DNA from: Bacillota bacterium
Lineage (GTDB): Bacteria > Bacillota > Clostridia > Lachnospirales > Lachnospiraceae
NCBI GenBank assembly: GCA_023398855.1
Contig: JAEWRS010000324.1
Location: 1 to 5,855, forward strand
DNA length: 5,855 nucleotides
Reading direction: 5' to 3'
Shown: one piece after another, positions 1-5,576 of the stretch
Layout: each line of letters starts with the position of its first letter
Numbering within the stretch: position 1 is the stretch's first letter
Notes under the pieces: generated by a model
Told to the model about the DNA's origin: nothing
The model's database searches: none
What the model saw: the letters and a program-made list of their open reading frames with translations, nothing else
Translations under genes and position numbers: made by a program

Positions 1-705
1 GACCTTGCCACCACCGAAGAGCTGGTTCCTGCCATGGCCGAGGCCGGAGCGGATTTGATCGAGCTTGGAATCCCCTTTTCTGACCCAATCGCAGAGGGGA
101 TCGTGATCCAGGAAGCCGATATGCGGGCTTTGGCGTCAGGAACTACCACGGATAAGCTTTTCGAAACCGTAAAACGGATACGCAAAAAAACCGATGTTCC
201 ACTGGCTTTTATGACTTATATCAATCCGGTTTTCGTGTATGGTAGCGAACGATTCTTAAAAAATGCGGCTGAGTGCGGTATTGACGCCCTGATCGTACCG
301 GATATGCCCTATGAGGAAAGAGAGGAACTGCTGCCCTACTGCAGAAAGTACGGAGTCGAACTGATTTCCCTCATCGCTCCCACTTCCAAGGAGCGGATAC
401 GGACCATTGCATCCGGATCGGAAGGATTTATTTACTGCGTTTCCTCCATGGGCGTGACCGGGGTCAGATCGGAAATCAATACCGACATTGGCGAAATGAT
501 TTCCTTCGTAAAGGAGGCAAAAGATATTCCCTGCGCCATCGGCTTTGGAATCTCCACCAAAGAGCAGGCCAGGGAGATGAGCAAACATGCGGACGGCGTC
601 ATTGTGGGCAGTGCCATTGTAAAAATTGCCGCAAAGTATGGAAAAGACTGTGTTGAGCCTGTCTGCGACTACGTAAAGGAAATGAAGTCCGCCATATCCG
701 GCTGA
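1..705 (+). CDS. trpA: Tryptophan synthase alpha subunit, 5'-truncated by the window edge
   Basis: Cytoplasmic TrpA cleaves indole-3-glycerol phosphate to indole and glyceraldehyde 3-phosphate and passes indole to TrpB. The reading frame is open from base 1, so the gene starts upstream. Judged against E. coli TrpA, about 28 N-terminal residues are missing and 234 remain. Seen: AEAGADLIELGIPFSDP, in which the Glu at 61-63 matches catalytic Glu49 of the E. coli enzyme; the phosphate-side GVTGVR loop; GFGIS; and DGVIVGSAIVK near the C-terminus. Together these are diagnostic of the TIM-barrel TrpA family. The residue matching Asp60 is Glu (94-96), followed by Gly-Ile rather than the usual Gly-Pro. 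It ends in TGA at 703-705. It is probably the last trp operon gene, because a thiamine promoter begins 22 bases later. No Rho-independent terminator is visible directly after it. Identity is very secure. Confidence 0.97.
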   Translation, partial: DLATTEELVPAMAEAGADLIELGIPFSDPIAEGIVIQEADMRALASGTTTDKLFETVKRIRKKTDVPLAFMTYINPVFVYGSERFLKNAAECGIDALIVPDMPYEEREELLPYCRKYGVELISLIAPTSKERIRTIASGSEGFIYCVSSMGVTGVRSEINTDIGEMISFVKEAKDIPCAIGFGISTKEQAREMSKHADGVIVGSAIVKIAAKYGKDCVEPVCDYVKEMKSAISG

Positions 706-727
706 TTGCCTGTAAGGGATGTTTTCC

Positions 728-756
728 TTGACAAGGAGGAGGGGGAATGCTACACT
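728..756 (+). promoter_or_regulatory. Promoter of the thiamine operon (sigma-70/SigA type)
   Basis: A perfect -35 hexamer TTGACA lies at 728-733. After exactly 17 bases comes TACACT at 751-756, which matches 4 of 6 positions of TATAAT. TG at 748-749 precedes it with one base between, giving an extended -10. The spacer is strikingly G/A-rich. Predicted transcription start is about 760-765, at the edge of the TPP aptamer. Two palindromes overlap it: CCTTGACAAGG at 726-736 (single-base centre) and CACTAGTG at 753-760. Whether either is an operator is unknown. The promoter call is inference from sequence, but spacing and motif quality are good. Confidence 0.75.
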
Positions 757-760
757 AGTG

Positions 761-856
761 CCACAAGAGGGAGCTCGTAGGCGGGCTGAGAGGAAGTAAT
801 CAACTTCGACCTTTATAACCTGATTTGGGTAATGCCAACGTAGGGATTCATATGGG
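761..856 (+). promoter_or_regulatory. TPP riboswitch aptamer (THI element)
   Basis: This RNA binds thiamine pyrophosphate and controls the operon behind it. The family signatures are clear: GGGCTGAGAG at 783-792 and CCTGAT, then TAATGCCAACGTAGGGA ending at 846. The pairings I can draw are: P2, 766-770 with 810-814 (A-U, G-U, A-U, G-C, G-C); P3, GCUC 773-776 with GGGC 783-786 around loop 777-782; P4, CCU 819-821 with AGG 842-844; and P5, UUGG with CCAA around GUAAUG. P5 carries a U-A pair where E. coli thiM has C-G, a compensatory change. An additional hairpin, GAAGU 793-797 with ACUUC 803-807, sits between the CUGAGA strand and the 3' side of P2. P1 is short and uncertain: 761-763 can pair with 853-855. 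The position before thiC fits the family's usual role. Confidence 0.95.
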
Positions 857-881
857 ATGATTGTATATTTCCGAGCCTATA
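851..881 (+). promoter_or_regulatory. Predicted antiterminator pairing of the TPP riboswitch
   Basis: UAUGGG at 851-856, just behind the aptamer core, can pair with CCUAUA at 876-881, the 5' arm of the terminator. The same six bases UAUGGG recur at 890-895 in the terminator's 3' arm, so the two copies compete for one partner. Without TPP the 851-856 copy would win and open the terminator. With TPP it would be held near P1 (853-855 pairing 761-763). The complementarity is seen in the sequence; the switching is inferred. Confidence 0.6.
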
Positions 882-903
882 CCTGTTGGTATGGGCTCTT
901 TTT
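873..903 (+). terminator. Riboswitch-controlled intrinsic terminator in the thiC leader
   Basis: Bases 873-883 (GAGCCTATACC) pair with 888-898 (GGTATGGGCTC) in an 11-bp stem with one G-U pair and a TGTT loop. TTTTT at 899-903 follows, then CTTGTTCTTT. This is a complete Rho-independent terminator between the aptamer and thiC, so the riboswitch most likely acts by ending transcription when TPP is bound. Confidence 0.92.
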
Positions 904-932
904 CTTGTTCTTTACCAAAAGCCCTTACAATC

Positions 933-954
933 CCTCCGTTCGAGAAAATGGAGG
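933..954 (+). promoter_or_regulatory. Hairpin burying the thiC Shine-Dalgarno sequence
   Basis: The thiC ribosome site GGAGG is at 950-954, seven bases before the ATG, and it decides the start. Bases 933-940 (CCTCCGTT) pair with 947-954 (AATGGAGG) in an 8-bp stem, one pair being G-U, with loop CGAGAA at 941-946. The whole Shine-Dalgarno core is inside the stem. The opposing strand UCCCUC (931-936) is also perfectly complementary to GAGGGA (767-772) in the aptamer's P2 5' strand, so refolding could free the site. The hairpin is seen directly; a regulatory role is inferred. Confidence 0.55.
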
Positions 955-961
955 AACAAAC

Positions 962-2269
962 ATGAATTACACCACACAAATGGATGCCGCAAGAAAAGGC
1001 ATTCTCACAAAGGAACTGATGGCAGTGGCCGGGCAGGAACAATGGGAGCCGGAAAAGCTTCGGGAGCTGGTGGCCCAGGGAAAGGTGGTCATTCCTGCCA
1101 ACAAAAGCCACACCTGTTTAAAGCCTAACGGAATCGGATCCATGCTGAGGACAAAGATCAACGTGAATCTTGGGACCTCCAGGGATTTGAATGACTTAGA
1201 AATGGAGCTTCAAAAAGTAAAGGACGCAGTACATATGGGAGCAGAATCCATTATGGATCTAAGCTCCTTTGGTGATACCCAAAAATTCCGCAGAAAGCTG
1301 ACCCGGGAATGCCCGGCCATGATTGGTACTGTCCCCATTTATGATGCAGTGGTTTATTACCACAAGCCCCTTCGGGAAATCACTGCCAAAGAATGGATCC
1401 GGATCGTGGAAATGCACGCGGAAGACGGGGTGGACTTTATGACCATTCACGTGGGGATCAACAGGCAGACTGCCAAGAGATTTAAGGAAGCAAAGCGGCT
1501 GACTAACATCGTTTCAAGGGGAGGCTCTATTATCTTTGCCTGGATGGAAATGACCGGAGAGGAAAATCCCTTTTATGAGCATTACGACCGCATTCTGGAA
1601 ATCTGTCAGAAGCATGACGTGACCTTAAGCCTTGGAGATGCCTGCCGTCCGGGTTGTCTGGAGGACGCATCGGATATATCCCAGGTGGAGGAGCTGGTGA
1701 CTCTTGGGGAGCTGACAAGGAAAGCCTGGGAAAGGGATGTGCAGGTAATTATTGAAGGTCCCGGCCACATGCCCTTAGACCAGATTGCAGCCAACATGAA
1801 AATCCAGCAGACCATTTGCAAGGGAGCACCTTTTTATGTTCTGGGGCCTCTTGTCACTGATATTGCACCTGGCTATGACCATATCACAGCAGCCATAGGA
1901 GGGGCCATAGCCGCTGCTGCCGGAGCGGCCTTTCTCTGCTATGTAACTCCTGCGGAGCATTTAAAGCTGCCGGATGAAGCGGATGTAAAAGAAGGGATCA
2001 TTGCTGCCCGGATCGCTGCTCATGCGGCTGATCTTGCAAAGGGGATCAAGGGGGCAAGGGATTGGGATCATCAGATGAGCGACGCCAGAAAACGTTTGGA
2101 TTGGGAATCCATGTTCCAGCTTGCCATTGATCCGGAAAAAGCCAGACGCTACCGGGCCATGTCAAAACCGGAAAAGGAAGATACCTGCTCCATGTGCGGC
2201 AATTTCTGCGCCATGAAAAATATGAACAGGATTCTTGACGGGGAAATTGTAACTATTTTTGATGAATAA
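962..2269 (+). CDS. thiC: Phosphomethylpyrimidine synthase ThiC (radical SAM, HMP-P synthase)
   Basis: ThiC rearranges aminoimidazole ribotide (AIR) into HMP-P, the pyrimidine precursor of thiamine, using S-adenosylmethionine and a 4Fe-4S cluster in the cytoplasm. The 435-residue product is the short form, lacking the long N-terminal domain of E. coli and B. subtilis ThiC. Family blocks in order: NLGTS near residue 69, [81 protein letters not shown] and GARDWD. The C-terminal cluster-binding cysteines are 409, 412 and 416 (CSMCGNFC). Their spacing is CX2CX3C, one residue shorter than the commonly quoted CX2CX4C. ATG at 962 is chosen for GGAGG at 950-954 and because the family core begins there; the in-frame ATG at 857 would start inside the leader and span the terminator. 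First gene of the operon, under the TPP riboswitch. Confidence 0.97.
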   Translation: MNYTTQMDAARKGILTKELMAVAGQEQWEPEKLRELVAQGKVVIPANKSHTCLKPNGIGSMLRTKINVNLGTSRDLNDLEMELQKVKDAVHMGAESIMDLSSFGDTQKFRRKLTRECPAMIGTVPIYDAVVYYHKPLREITAKEWIRIVEMHAEDGVDFMTIHVGINRQTAKRFKEAKRLTNIVSRGGSIIFAWMEMTGEENPFYEHYDRILEICQKHDVTLSLGDACRPGCLEDASDISQVEELVTLGELTRKAWERDVQVIIEGPGHMPLDQIAANMKIQQTICKGAPFYVLGPLVTDIAPGYDHITAAIGGAIAAAAGAAFLCYVTPAEHLKLPDEADVKEGIIAARIAAHAADLAKGIKGARDWDHQMSDARKRLDWESMFQLAIDPEKARRYRAMSKPEKEDTCSMCGNFCAMKNMNRILDGEIVTIFDE

Positions 2270-2289
2270 CACAAACAGGAGGCGCTTTC

Positions 2290-2844
2290 ATGAATGATCA
2301 AATACCATCAACAACTTACAGCAGTTCTTCTGCAGGTTCCAAAATACGGGTTAAAAAGTTGGTGATCAGCGGAATGCTCACAGCTCTTACCGTAGCCCTC
2401 TCTGGTTTTTCCGTTCCAGTGGGGGCGTCCAAATGCTTTCCGGCACAGCATCTGGCAAACGTTTTGGCAGGAGTATTTTTAGGACCAGTATACGGCGTTT
2501 CCATGGCCTTTTGTACTTCTCTCATACGGAATCTCATGGGGACAGGAAGCTTACTGGCCTTTCCGGGAAGCATGGCCGGTGCATTTCTCGGTGCTTATCT
2601 GTTTCAAAAAACCGGGAAGCTTTTGCCCGCTTATCTTGGGGAAGTGATCGGCACAGGGCTCATGGGTGGATTGCTCTGTTATCCGGTGGCCGTGTTACTC
2701 ATGGGAAAAGAGGTGGCTGTATTTTTCTTTGTGGTTCCATTTCTTATGAGCACCCTGGCTGGAACCATACTGGCAGCCAGTCTGCTGGCAATGCTGCGCC
2801 GACTTGGTCTGTTTTCCTATTTTGAGCGGCTCATCAATGAATAG
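2290..2844 (+). CDS. thiW: ThiW, predicted thiazole-specific S component of an ECF transporter
   Basis: A 184-residue, very hydrophobic membrane protein recognised as ThiW, the substrate-binding subunit predicted to bring in thiazole (hydroxyethylthiazole) together with a shared EcfA/EcfT energising module. No EcfA or EcfT gene is in this window. Hydrophobic segments lie at about residues 24-45, 55-79, 86-105, 112-138 and 142-168, consistent with five or six helices. Recognisable stretches are PVGASKCFPAQHLANVLAG (43-61), FLGPVYG, and RNLMGTGSLLAFPGSMAGA (80-98). AGGAGG at 2277-2282, seven bases before the ATG, supports the start, which gives a Ser/Thr-rich N-terminal tail of about 18 residues before the first helix. 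It follows thiC by 20 bases and immediately precedes thiM, the kinase that would trap imported thiazole. Thiazole specificity is a comparative-genomics prediction for the family. Confidence 0.9.
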   Translation: MNDQIPSTTYSSSSAGSKIRVKKLVISGMLTALTVALSGFSVPVGASKCFPAQHLANVLAGVFLGPVYGVSMAFCTSLIRNLMGTGSLLAFPGSMAGAFLGAYLFQKTGKLLPAYLGEVIGTGLMGGLLCYPVAVLLMGKEVAVFFFVVPFLMSTLAGTILAASLLAMLRRLGLFSYFERLINE

Positions 2845-2848
2845 GAGG
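2843..2848 (+). promoter_or_regulatory. thiM ribosome binding site overlapping the thiW stop codon
   Basis: AGGAGG begins inside the thiW stop codon (TAG, 2842-2844) and lies eight bases before GTG at 2857. It fixes the GTG as the thiM start and suggests that ribosomes ending thiW help thiM translation begin. Confidence 0.85.
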
Positions 2849-2856
2849 AACTGGAA

Positions 2857-3744
2857 GTGGACTTAAAAATCAATGTATCTCTCACCGGGCTGGTGAGAAC
2901 AAAACGGCCTGTCATCCACTGTATTACCAATTATGTTACTGCCACAGATGTTGCAAATATTATTCTGGCCTGTGGCGGTTCCCCCATTATGGCGGACAGC
3001 CTGGAAGAGGTTTCGGAAATAACTGCCTTATCAGACGCCCTTCTCTTAAACATGGGAACACCCAAAGAGAATGCAATTGCAGCAATGAAAAAGGCCGGGC
3101 AGGAGGCAAACCGGTTAAACCTCCCTGTCATCTTTGACCCGGTTGGAATCGGCGCCTCCAGGTACCGGACCCAGACAGCCCTTTCACTTGTAAGGAACGT
3201 AAAAATAACTGTTATCAGGGGAAACGCCTCGGAGCTTCGGGTTCTGTTAAAGGAACTGACCGGGATAACCATACATAAAGAAAACAGCCCTGTTTCCTCA
3301 CCCCGGGGAGTTGACGCTTCCTTTACTGATGAAATAAGGGAAGAAACCCTGGAAGCTCTTAAGGAAACAGCCAGGGCCTTAAGTGCTGCAACCGGTGCTG
3401 TGACCGTCATGACAGGGGTCATTGATATTGTTTCAGACGGAAAGGAAGCCTGGCTTATCAGAAACGGCTGTCCCCAAATGGCCCGGATCACTGGAAGCGG
3501 CTGCATGCTGGATGGAATCATTGCCGCCTATTGTGCTGCCGCCGGTACTGCCTCTTCACAGCCAGTCATGTTCCAGGCGGCCGCTCTTGCCACGGCCGCT
3601 GCCGGTTTAAGCGGGGAGTTGGCGGAAAAAAGAGTGAAAAAAAACTCAGGCGGCACAGGCAGCTTCCACTGCTGCTTTCTGGACGAGGTAAGCCTTCTGG
3701 ATGAAAACATGGTAAAAGGAGGAATAAAGATTGAAATTTCGTAA
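2857..3744 (+). CDS. thiM: Hydroxyethylthiazole kinase ThiM
   Basis: ThiM phosphorylates 4-methyl-5-(2-hydroxyethyl)thiazole with ATP to give thiazole phosphate for ThiE, the key salvage step for the thiazole half. The 295-residue ribokinase-fold protein shows HCITNYVT (21-28), NMGT (65-68), DPVGIGAS (94-101), RGNASE (121-126), GVDA (151-154), and the anion-hole loop GSGCMLDG (213-220), whose Cys216 matches the family's active-site cysteine. The GTG start is set by AGGAGG eight bases upstream. It is longer than B. subtilis ThiM (about 272 residues as I recall it), partly because the linker between RGNASE and GVDA is about 11 residues longer and holds a polar, Pro/Ser-containing stretch. The gene overlaps thiE by 14 bases. 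Its place after thiW fits uptake followed by phosphorylation. Confidence 0.96.
   Translation: MDLKINVSLTGLVRTKRPVIHCITNYVTATDVANIILACGGSPIMADSLEEVSEITALSDALLLNMGTPKENAIAAMKKAGQEANRLNLPVIFDPVGIGASRYRTQTALSLVRNVKITVIRGNASELRVLLKELTGITIHKENSPVSSPRGVDASFTDEIREETLEALKETARALSAATGAVTVMTGVIDIVSDGKEAWLIRNGCPQMARITGSGCMLDGIIAAYCAAAGTASSQPVMFQAAALATAAAGLSGELAEKRVKKNSGGTGSFHCCFLDEVSLLDENMVKGGIKIEIS
3717..3722 (+). promoter_or_regulatory. thiE ribosome binding site selecting a TTG start
   Basis: AGGAGG lies inside the 3' end of thiM, eight bases before TTG at 3731. The next in-frame ATG (3749) is 26 bases from it, too far for good initiation. The site therefore favours the rare TTG start. Confidence 0.8.
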
Positions 3745-4372
3745 GGACATGCTTTTCCTGTATGCTGTAACTGACAGGAGATTTACAGGAGAGAAGACAC
3801 TGACTGAACAAATTGAAGAAGCCCTTTCTGCCGGAATAACTCTTCTCCAGCTCCGGGAAAAGGGCCTGGACAAAAGAGCCTTTCTGGAGGAAGCCCTTAT
3901 TGTCCGGGAGCTTACCAGGCATTACGGTATCCCCTTCCTCATCAACGATGACGTGGAAATTGCACTTACATGCGGGGCAGACGGCGTACACGTGGGACAG
4001 GATGATGTACCTCCCTCAGAGGTCCGCCGGTTAATCGGACCGGAACGCATTTTAGGTGTCACTGCCAAAAGCCCGGAACAGGCAAAAAAGGCATTTATGG
4101 ATGGGGCGGATTATATCGGGTCAGGTGCCATATTCCCAAGTACCACTAAAAAGGATGCTGCAGCCTTAACCCTGGAGCAGTTGTCTGACATCTGCCGCTC
4201 TGTTCCCATTCCGGTGACAGCCATCGGAGGAATAACAGGACAAAATGTTTCCTGCCTGAAAGGAACCGGTATCGCTGGGGCTGCGGTGGTTTCCGGAATC
4301 TTTGGACAAAAGGATATTACTGCAGCAGTCCATGGTTTAAAAGAACAGCTTTTAAAGGTGGTGAGCCTATGA
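3731..4372 (+). CDS. thiE: Thiamine-phosphate synthase ThiE
   Basis: ThiE couples HMP-PP with thiazole phosphate to form thiamine monophosphate, releasing pyrophosphate. The 213-residue TIM-barrel protein is of normal family length. Visible motifs: QLREK (40-44) with the Arg and Lys that contact HMP-PP; NDD (72-74) and GQDD (89-92), supplying magnesium-binding aspartates; GVTAKS (109-114); GSGAIFPSTTKKD (130-142), containing the pyrophosphate-binding Thr/Lys loop; and AIGGI (164-168). The start is TTG at 3731, backed by a well-placed AGGAGG; the alternative ATG at 3749 would remove six residues and lacks a suitable ribosome site. The gene overlaps thiM by 14 bases and thiD by four (ATGA), so the three are probably translationally coupled. 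The TTG start may lower ThiE output relative to its neighbours, which is inference. Confidence 0.96.
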   Translation: MKFRKDMLFLYAVTDRRFTGEKTLTEQIEEALSAGITLLQLREKGLDKRAFLEEALIVRELTRHYGIPFLINDDVEIALTCGADGVHVGQDDVPPSEVRRLIGPERILGVTAKSPEQAKKAFMDGADYIGSGAIFPSTTKKDAAALTLEQLSDICRSVPIPVTAIGGITGQNVSCLKGTGIAGAAVVSGIFGQKDITAAVHGLKEQLLKVVSL

Positions 4373-5169
4373 GTCTGATTCTCCCTTCTTTCCTGACTAT
4401 TGCAGGCACAGATCCCAGCGGGGGCGCAGGAATACAGGCGGATTTAAAGACCGCTGCTGCTCTGGGTGTCTATGGCTCCAGCGTGATTACCGCCCTGGTC
4501 GCCCAAAATACCACTGGAGTGTTTCTGGTGGAAACAGCCAGCCAGAAAATGCTTGCAGCCCAGCTGGAGGCCGTTTTGACCGACATTCCGCCAATGGCCA
4601 TAAAAATCGGCATGGCCGGAACTTCTCTTTCCATGGAAACCATTGGGGAAAAGCTGGAAAAGTATAACCAGGCTCCTGTGATCCTGGACCCGGTCATGGT
4701 ATCTACCAGCGGACATTCTCTGTTAAACCCACAGGATGTTAAGAGTTTAACAAATAGGCTGTTTCCCCTGGCTGCTTTGGTTACCCCCAATATACCAGAG
4801 GCAGAAGCACTTTTATCCACAAGCAAACGCCGCATATGCACAAAAAAAGAGATGGAAGAAGCCGTTATGGAGCTTTTCCACATCTTTCAGGTTCCTTTTC
4901 TTTTAAAAGGAGGTCATATTACACAGGGAGCTGATGATGTGTTATACCGCAACGGAACTCTTACCTGGTTTCCGGGAGAGCGAATTGACAATCCCAACAC
5001 CCATGGAACCGGCTGCACCTTATCTTCTGCCATTGCCTGCGGGCTGGCCAGGGGTATGGGACTGGAAGACAGCATCCTGGCGGCAAAGGCCTACTTAAAC
5101 GGAGCTTTGAAAGCCGGCTTAAATATGGGAAAAGGACGAGGCCCCTTGTGGCACGGCTGGAACACGTAA
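4369..5169 (+). CDS. thiD: Hydroxymethylpyrimidine/phosphomethylpyrimidine kinase ThiD
   Basis: ThiD phosphorylates HMP and then HMP-P to give HMP-PP, the pyrimidine donor for ThiE, so it links ThiC's product to the coupling step and also allows HMP salvage. The 266-residue ribokinase-family protein is full length. Motifs: GTDPSGGAGIQAD (13-25), KIGM (79-82), DPVM (107-110), TPN followed by Glu (139-144), KGGH (180-183), and the anion-hole segment HGTGCTLSSAI (212-222) with Cys216. The ATG overlaps the thiE stop as ATGA (4369-4372), and GGTGGTGA just upstream can act as a ribosome site. It is the last gene of the operon; a strong terminator follows seven bases after its stop. A PdxK-type role is possible in this superfamily, but the context makes ThiD by far the better call. 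Confidence 0.97.
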   Translation: MSLILPSFLTIAGTDPSGGAGIQADLKTAAALGVYGSSVITALVAQNTTGVFLVETASQKMLAAQLEAVLTDIPPMAIKIGMAGTSLSMETIGEKLEKYNQAPVILDPVMVSTSGHSLLNPQDVKSLTNRLFPLAALVTPNIPEAEALLSTSKRRICTKKEMEEAVMELFHIFQVPFLLKGGHITQGADDVLYRNGTLTWFPGERIDNPNTHGTGCTLSSAIACGLARGMGLEDSILAAKAYLNGALKAGLNMGKGRGPLWHGWNT

Positions 5170-5175
5170 CAACAG

Positions 5176-5214
5176 AAAAGCCGGAACGCGTGATATATCT
5201 GCGTTCCGGCTTTT
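5176..5214. terminator. Bidirectional intrinsic terminator between thiD and the PTS genes
   Basis: A 14-bp perfect stem pairs 5176-5189 (AAAAGCCGGAACGC) with 5201-5214 (GCGTTCCGGCTTTT) around an 11-base loop, 5190-5200. The T run on one side and A run on the other let it stop transcripts from both directions. It sits between the thiD stop (5169) and the stop of the convergent IIA gene (5231), so it should serve both operons. Confidence 0.93.
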
Positions 5215-5230
5215 GCAGCCTTTTCCCGTT

Positions 5231-5545
5231 TTATCTGCTTTCCAGTTTCCTGTAAAGATCAATAATCTCTTCTGCCATAACCTTAAAGATCTCTGCACTC
5301 ATCATCTGATCCTCTGCATGAGTCAGAATAAGTCCCATGGGCACTGCTTCTCCCGCTGCTTCTCTCTGGATTAAATCCACATGGGGCAAGTGCCCCTGCT
5401 TCATCATTTCATCTCCATCTGCGATCAGCTGCTCCGCTTCTTTGTAATTTCCTTGCTTTGCTTTTTGTACTGCTTTAATATAGTTTGATTTTGCTCCGCC
5501 TGCTGCTGTGATCAGCCTAAAGCAAATAAGTTCCATTTCCTGCAT
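5231..5545 (-). CDS. PTS lactose/cellobiose-family EIIA component
   Basis: A small, mainly alpha-helical cytoplasmic phosphocarrier that takes phosphate from HPr and hands it to EIIB during sugar uptake. From the chosen start it has 104 residues, typical of the IIA-Lac/ChbA family. Seen: MELICFRLITAAGGAKS near the N-terminus, a helix rich in KAKQGNYKEAEQLI, HVDLIQREAAGE (55-66), and LTHAEDQMMSAE (74-85), where His76 matches the phosphorylated histidine and Asp79 the metal-binding aspartate. The start is ATG at 5545-5543, preceded on this strand by AGGTGG at 5555-5550; a longer frame from 5620 would run back into the IIC gene and lacks family similarity. It follows IIC by 31 bases. The sugar (cellobiose, chitobiose, lactose or another beta-glucoside) cannot be told from this fragment, so no symbol is given. 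Confidence 0.93.
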   Translation of the reverse strand: MQEMELICFRLITAAGGAKSNYIKAVQKAKQGNYKEAEQLIADGDEMMKQGHLPHVDLIQREAAGEAVPMGLILTHAEDQMMSAEIFKVMAEEIIDLYRKLESR

Positions 5546-5576
5546 CTTTCCACCTGTTCTCTCTGCGCAGAAATCA

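Noticed and set aside
735..758. Ribosome-site-like AGGAGGAGGGGG followed by ATG at 747 as a possible leader peptide
   Set aside because: The frame stops after three codons (ATG CTA CAC TAG) and lies between the promoter boxes, upstream of the predicted transcript start.
753..765. CACTAG-TGCC read as a degenerate P1/P2 5' strand of the TPP aptamer (resembling CACTAGGGGTGCC with GGG lost)
   Set aside because: The sequence GAGGGAGCTC at 767-776 gives a better P2 and P3 with GGGCTGAGA and CCTTT, and 751-756 is better explained as the -10 box. No deletion is needed.
857..961. Longer thiC reading frame starting at ATG 857
   Set aside because: It is in frame with thiC, but the region is the riboswitch terminator and leader, no ribosome site precedes 857, and ThiC family similarity begins after ATG 962.
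2931..3521. Long antisense frame of 196 codons opposite thiM
   Set aside because: It is a shadow of thiM's codon use: low-complexity composition, no recognisable family, and thiM is unambiguous on the + strand.
5190..5200. Loop of the intergenic hairpin (GTGATATATCT, containing palindrome GATATATC) as a regulatory site or attachment core
   Set aside because: It sits in the loop of an obvious bidirectional terminator and has no flanking repeats or mobile-element genes to support another role.
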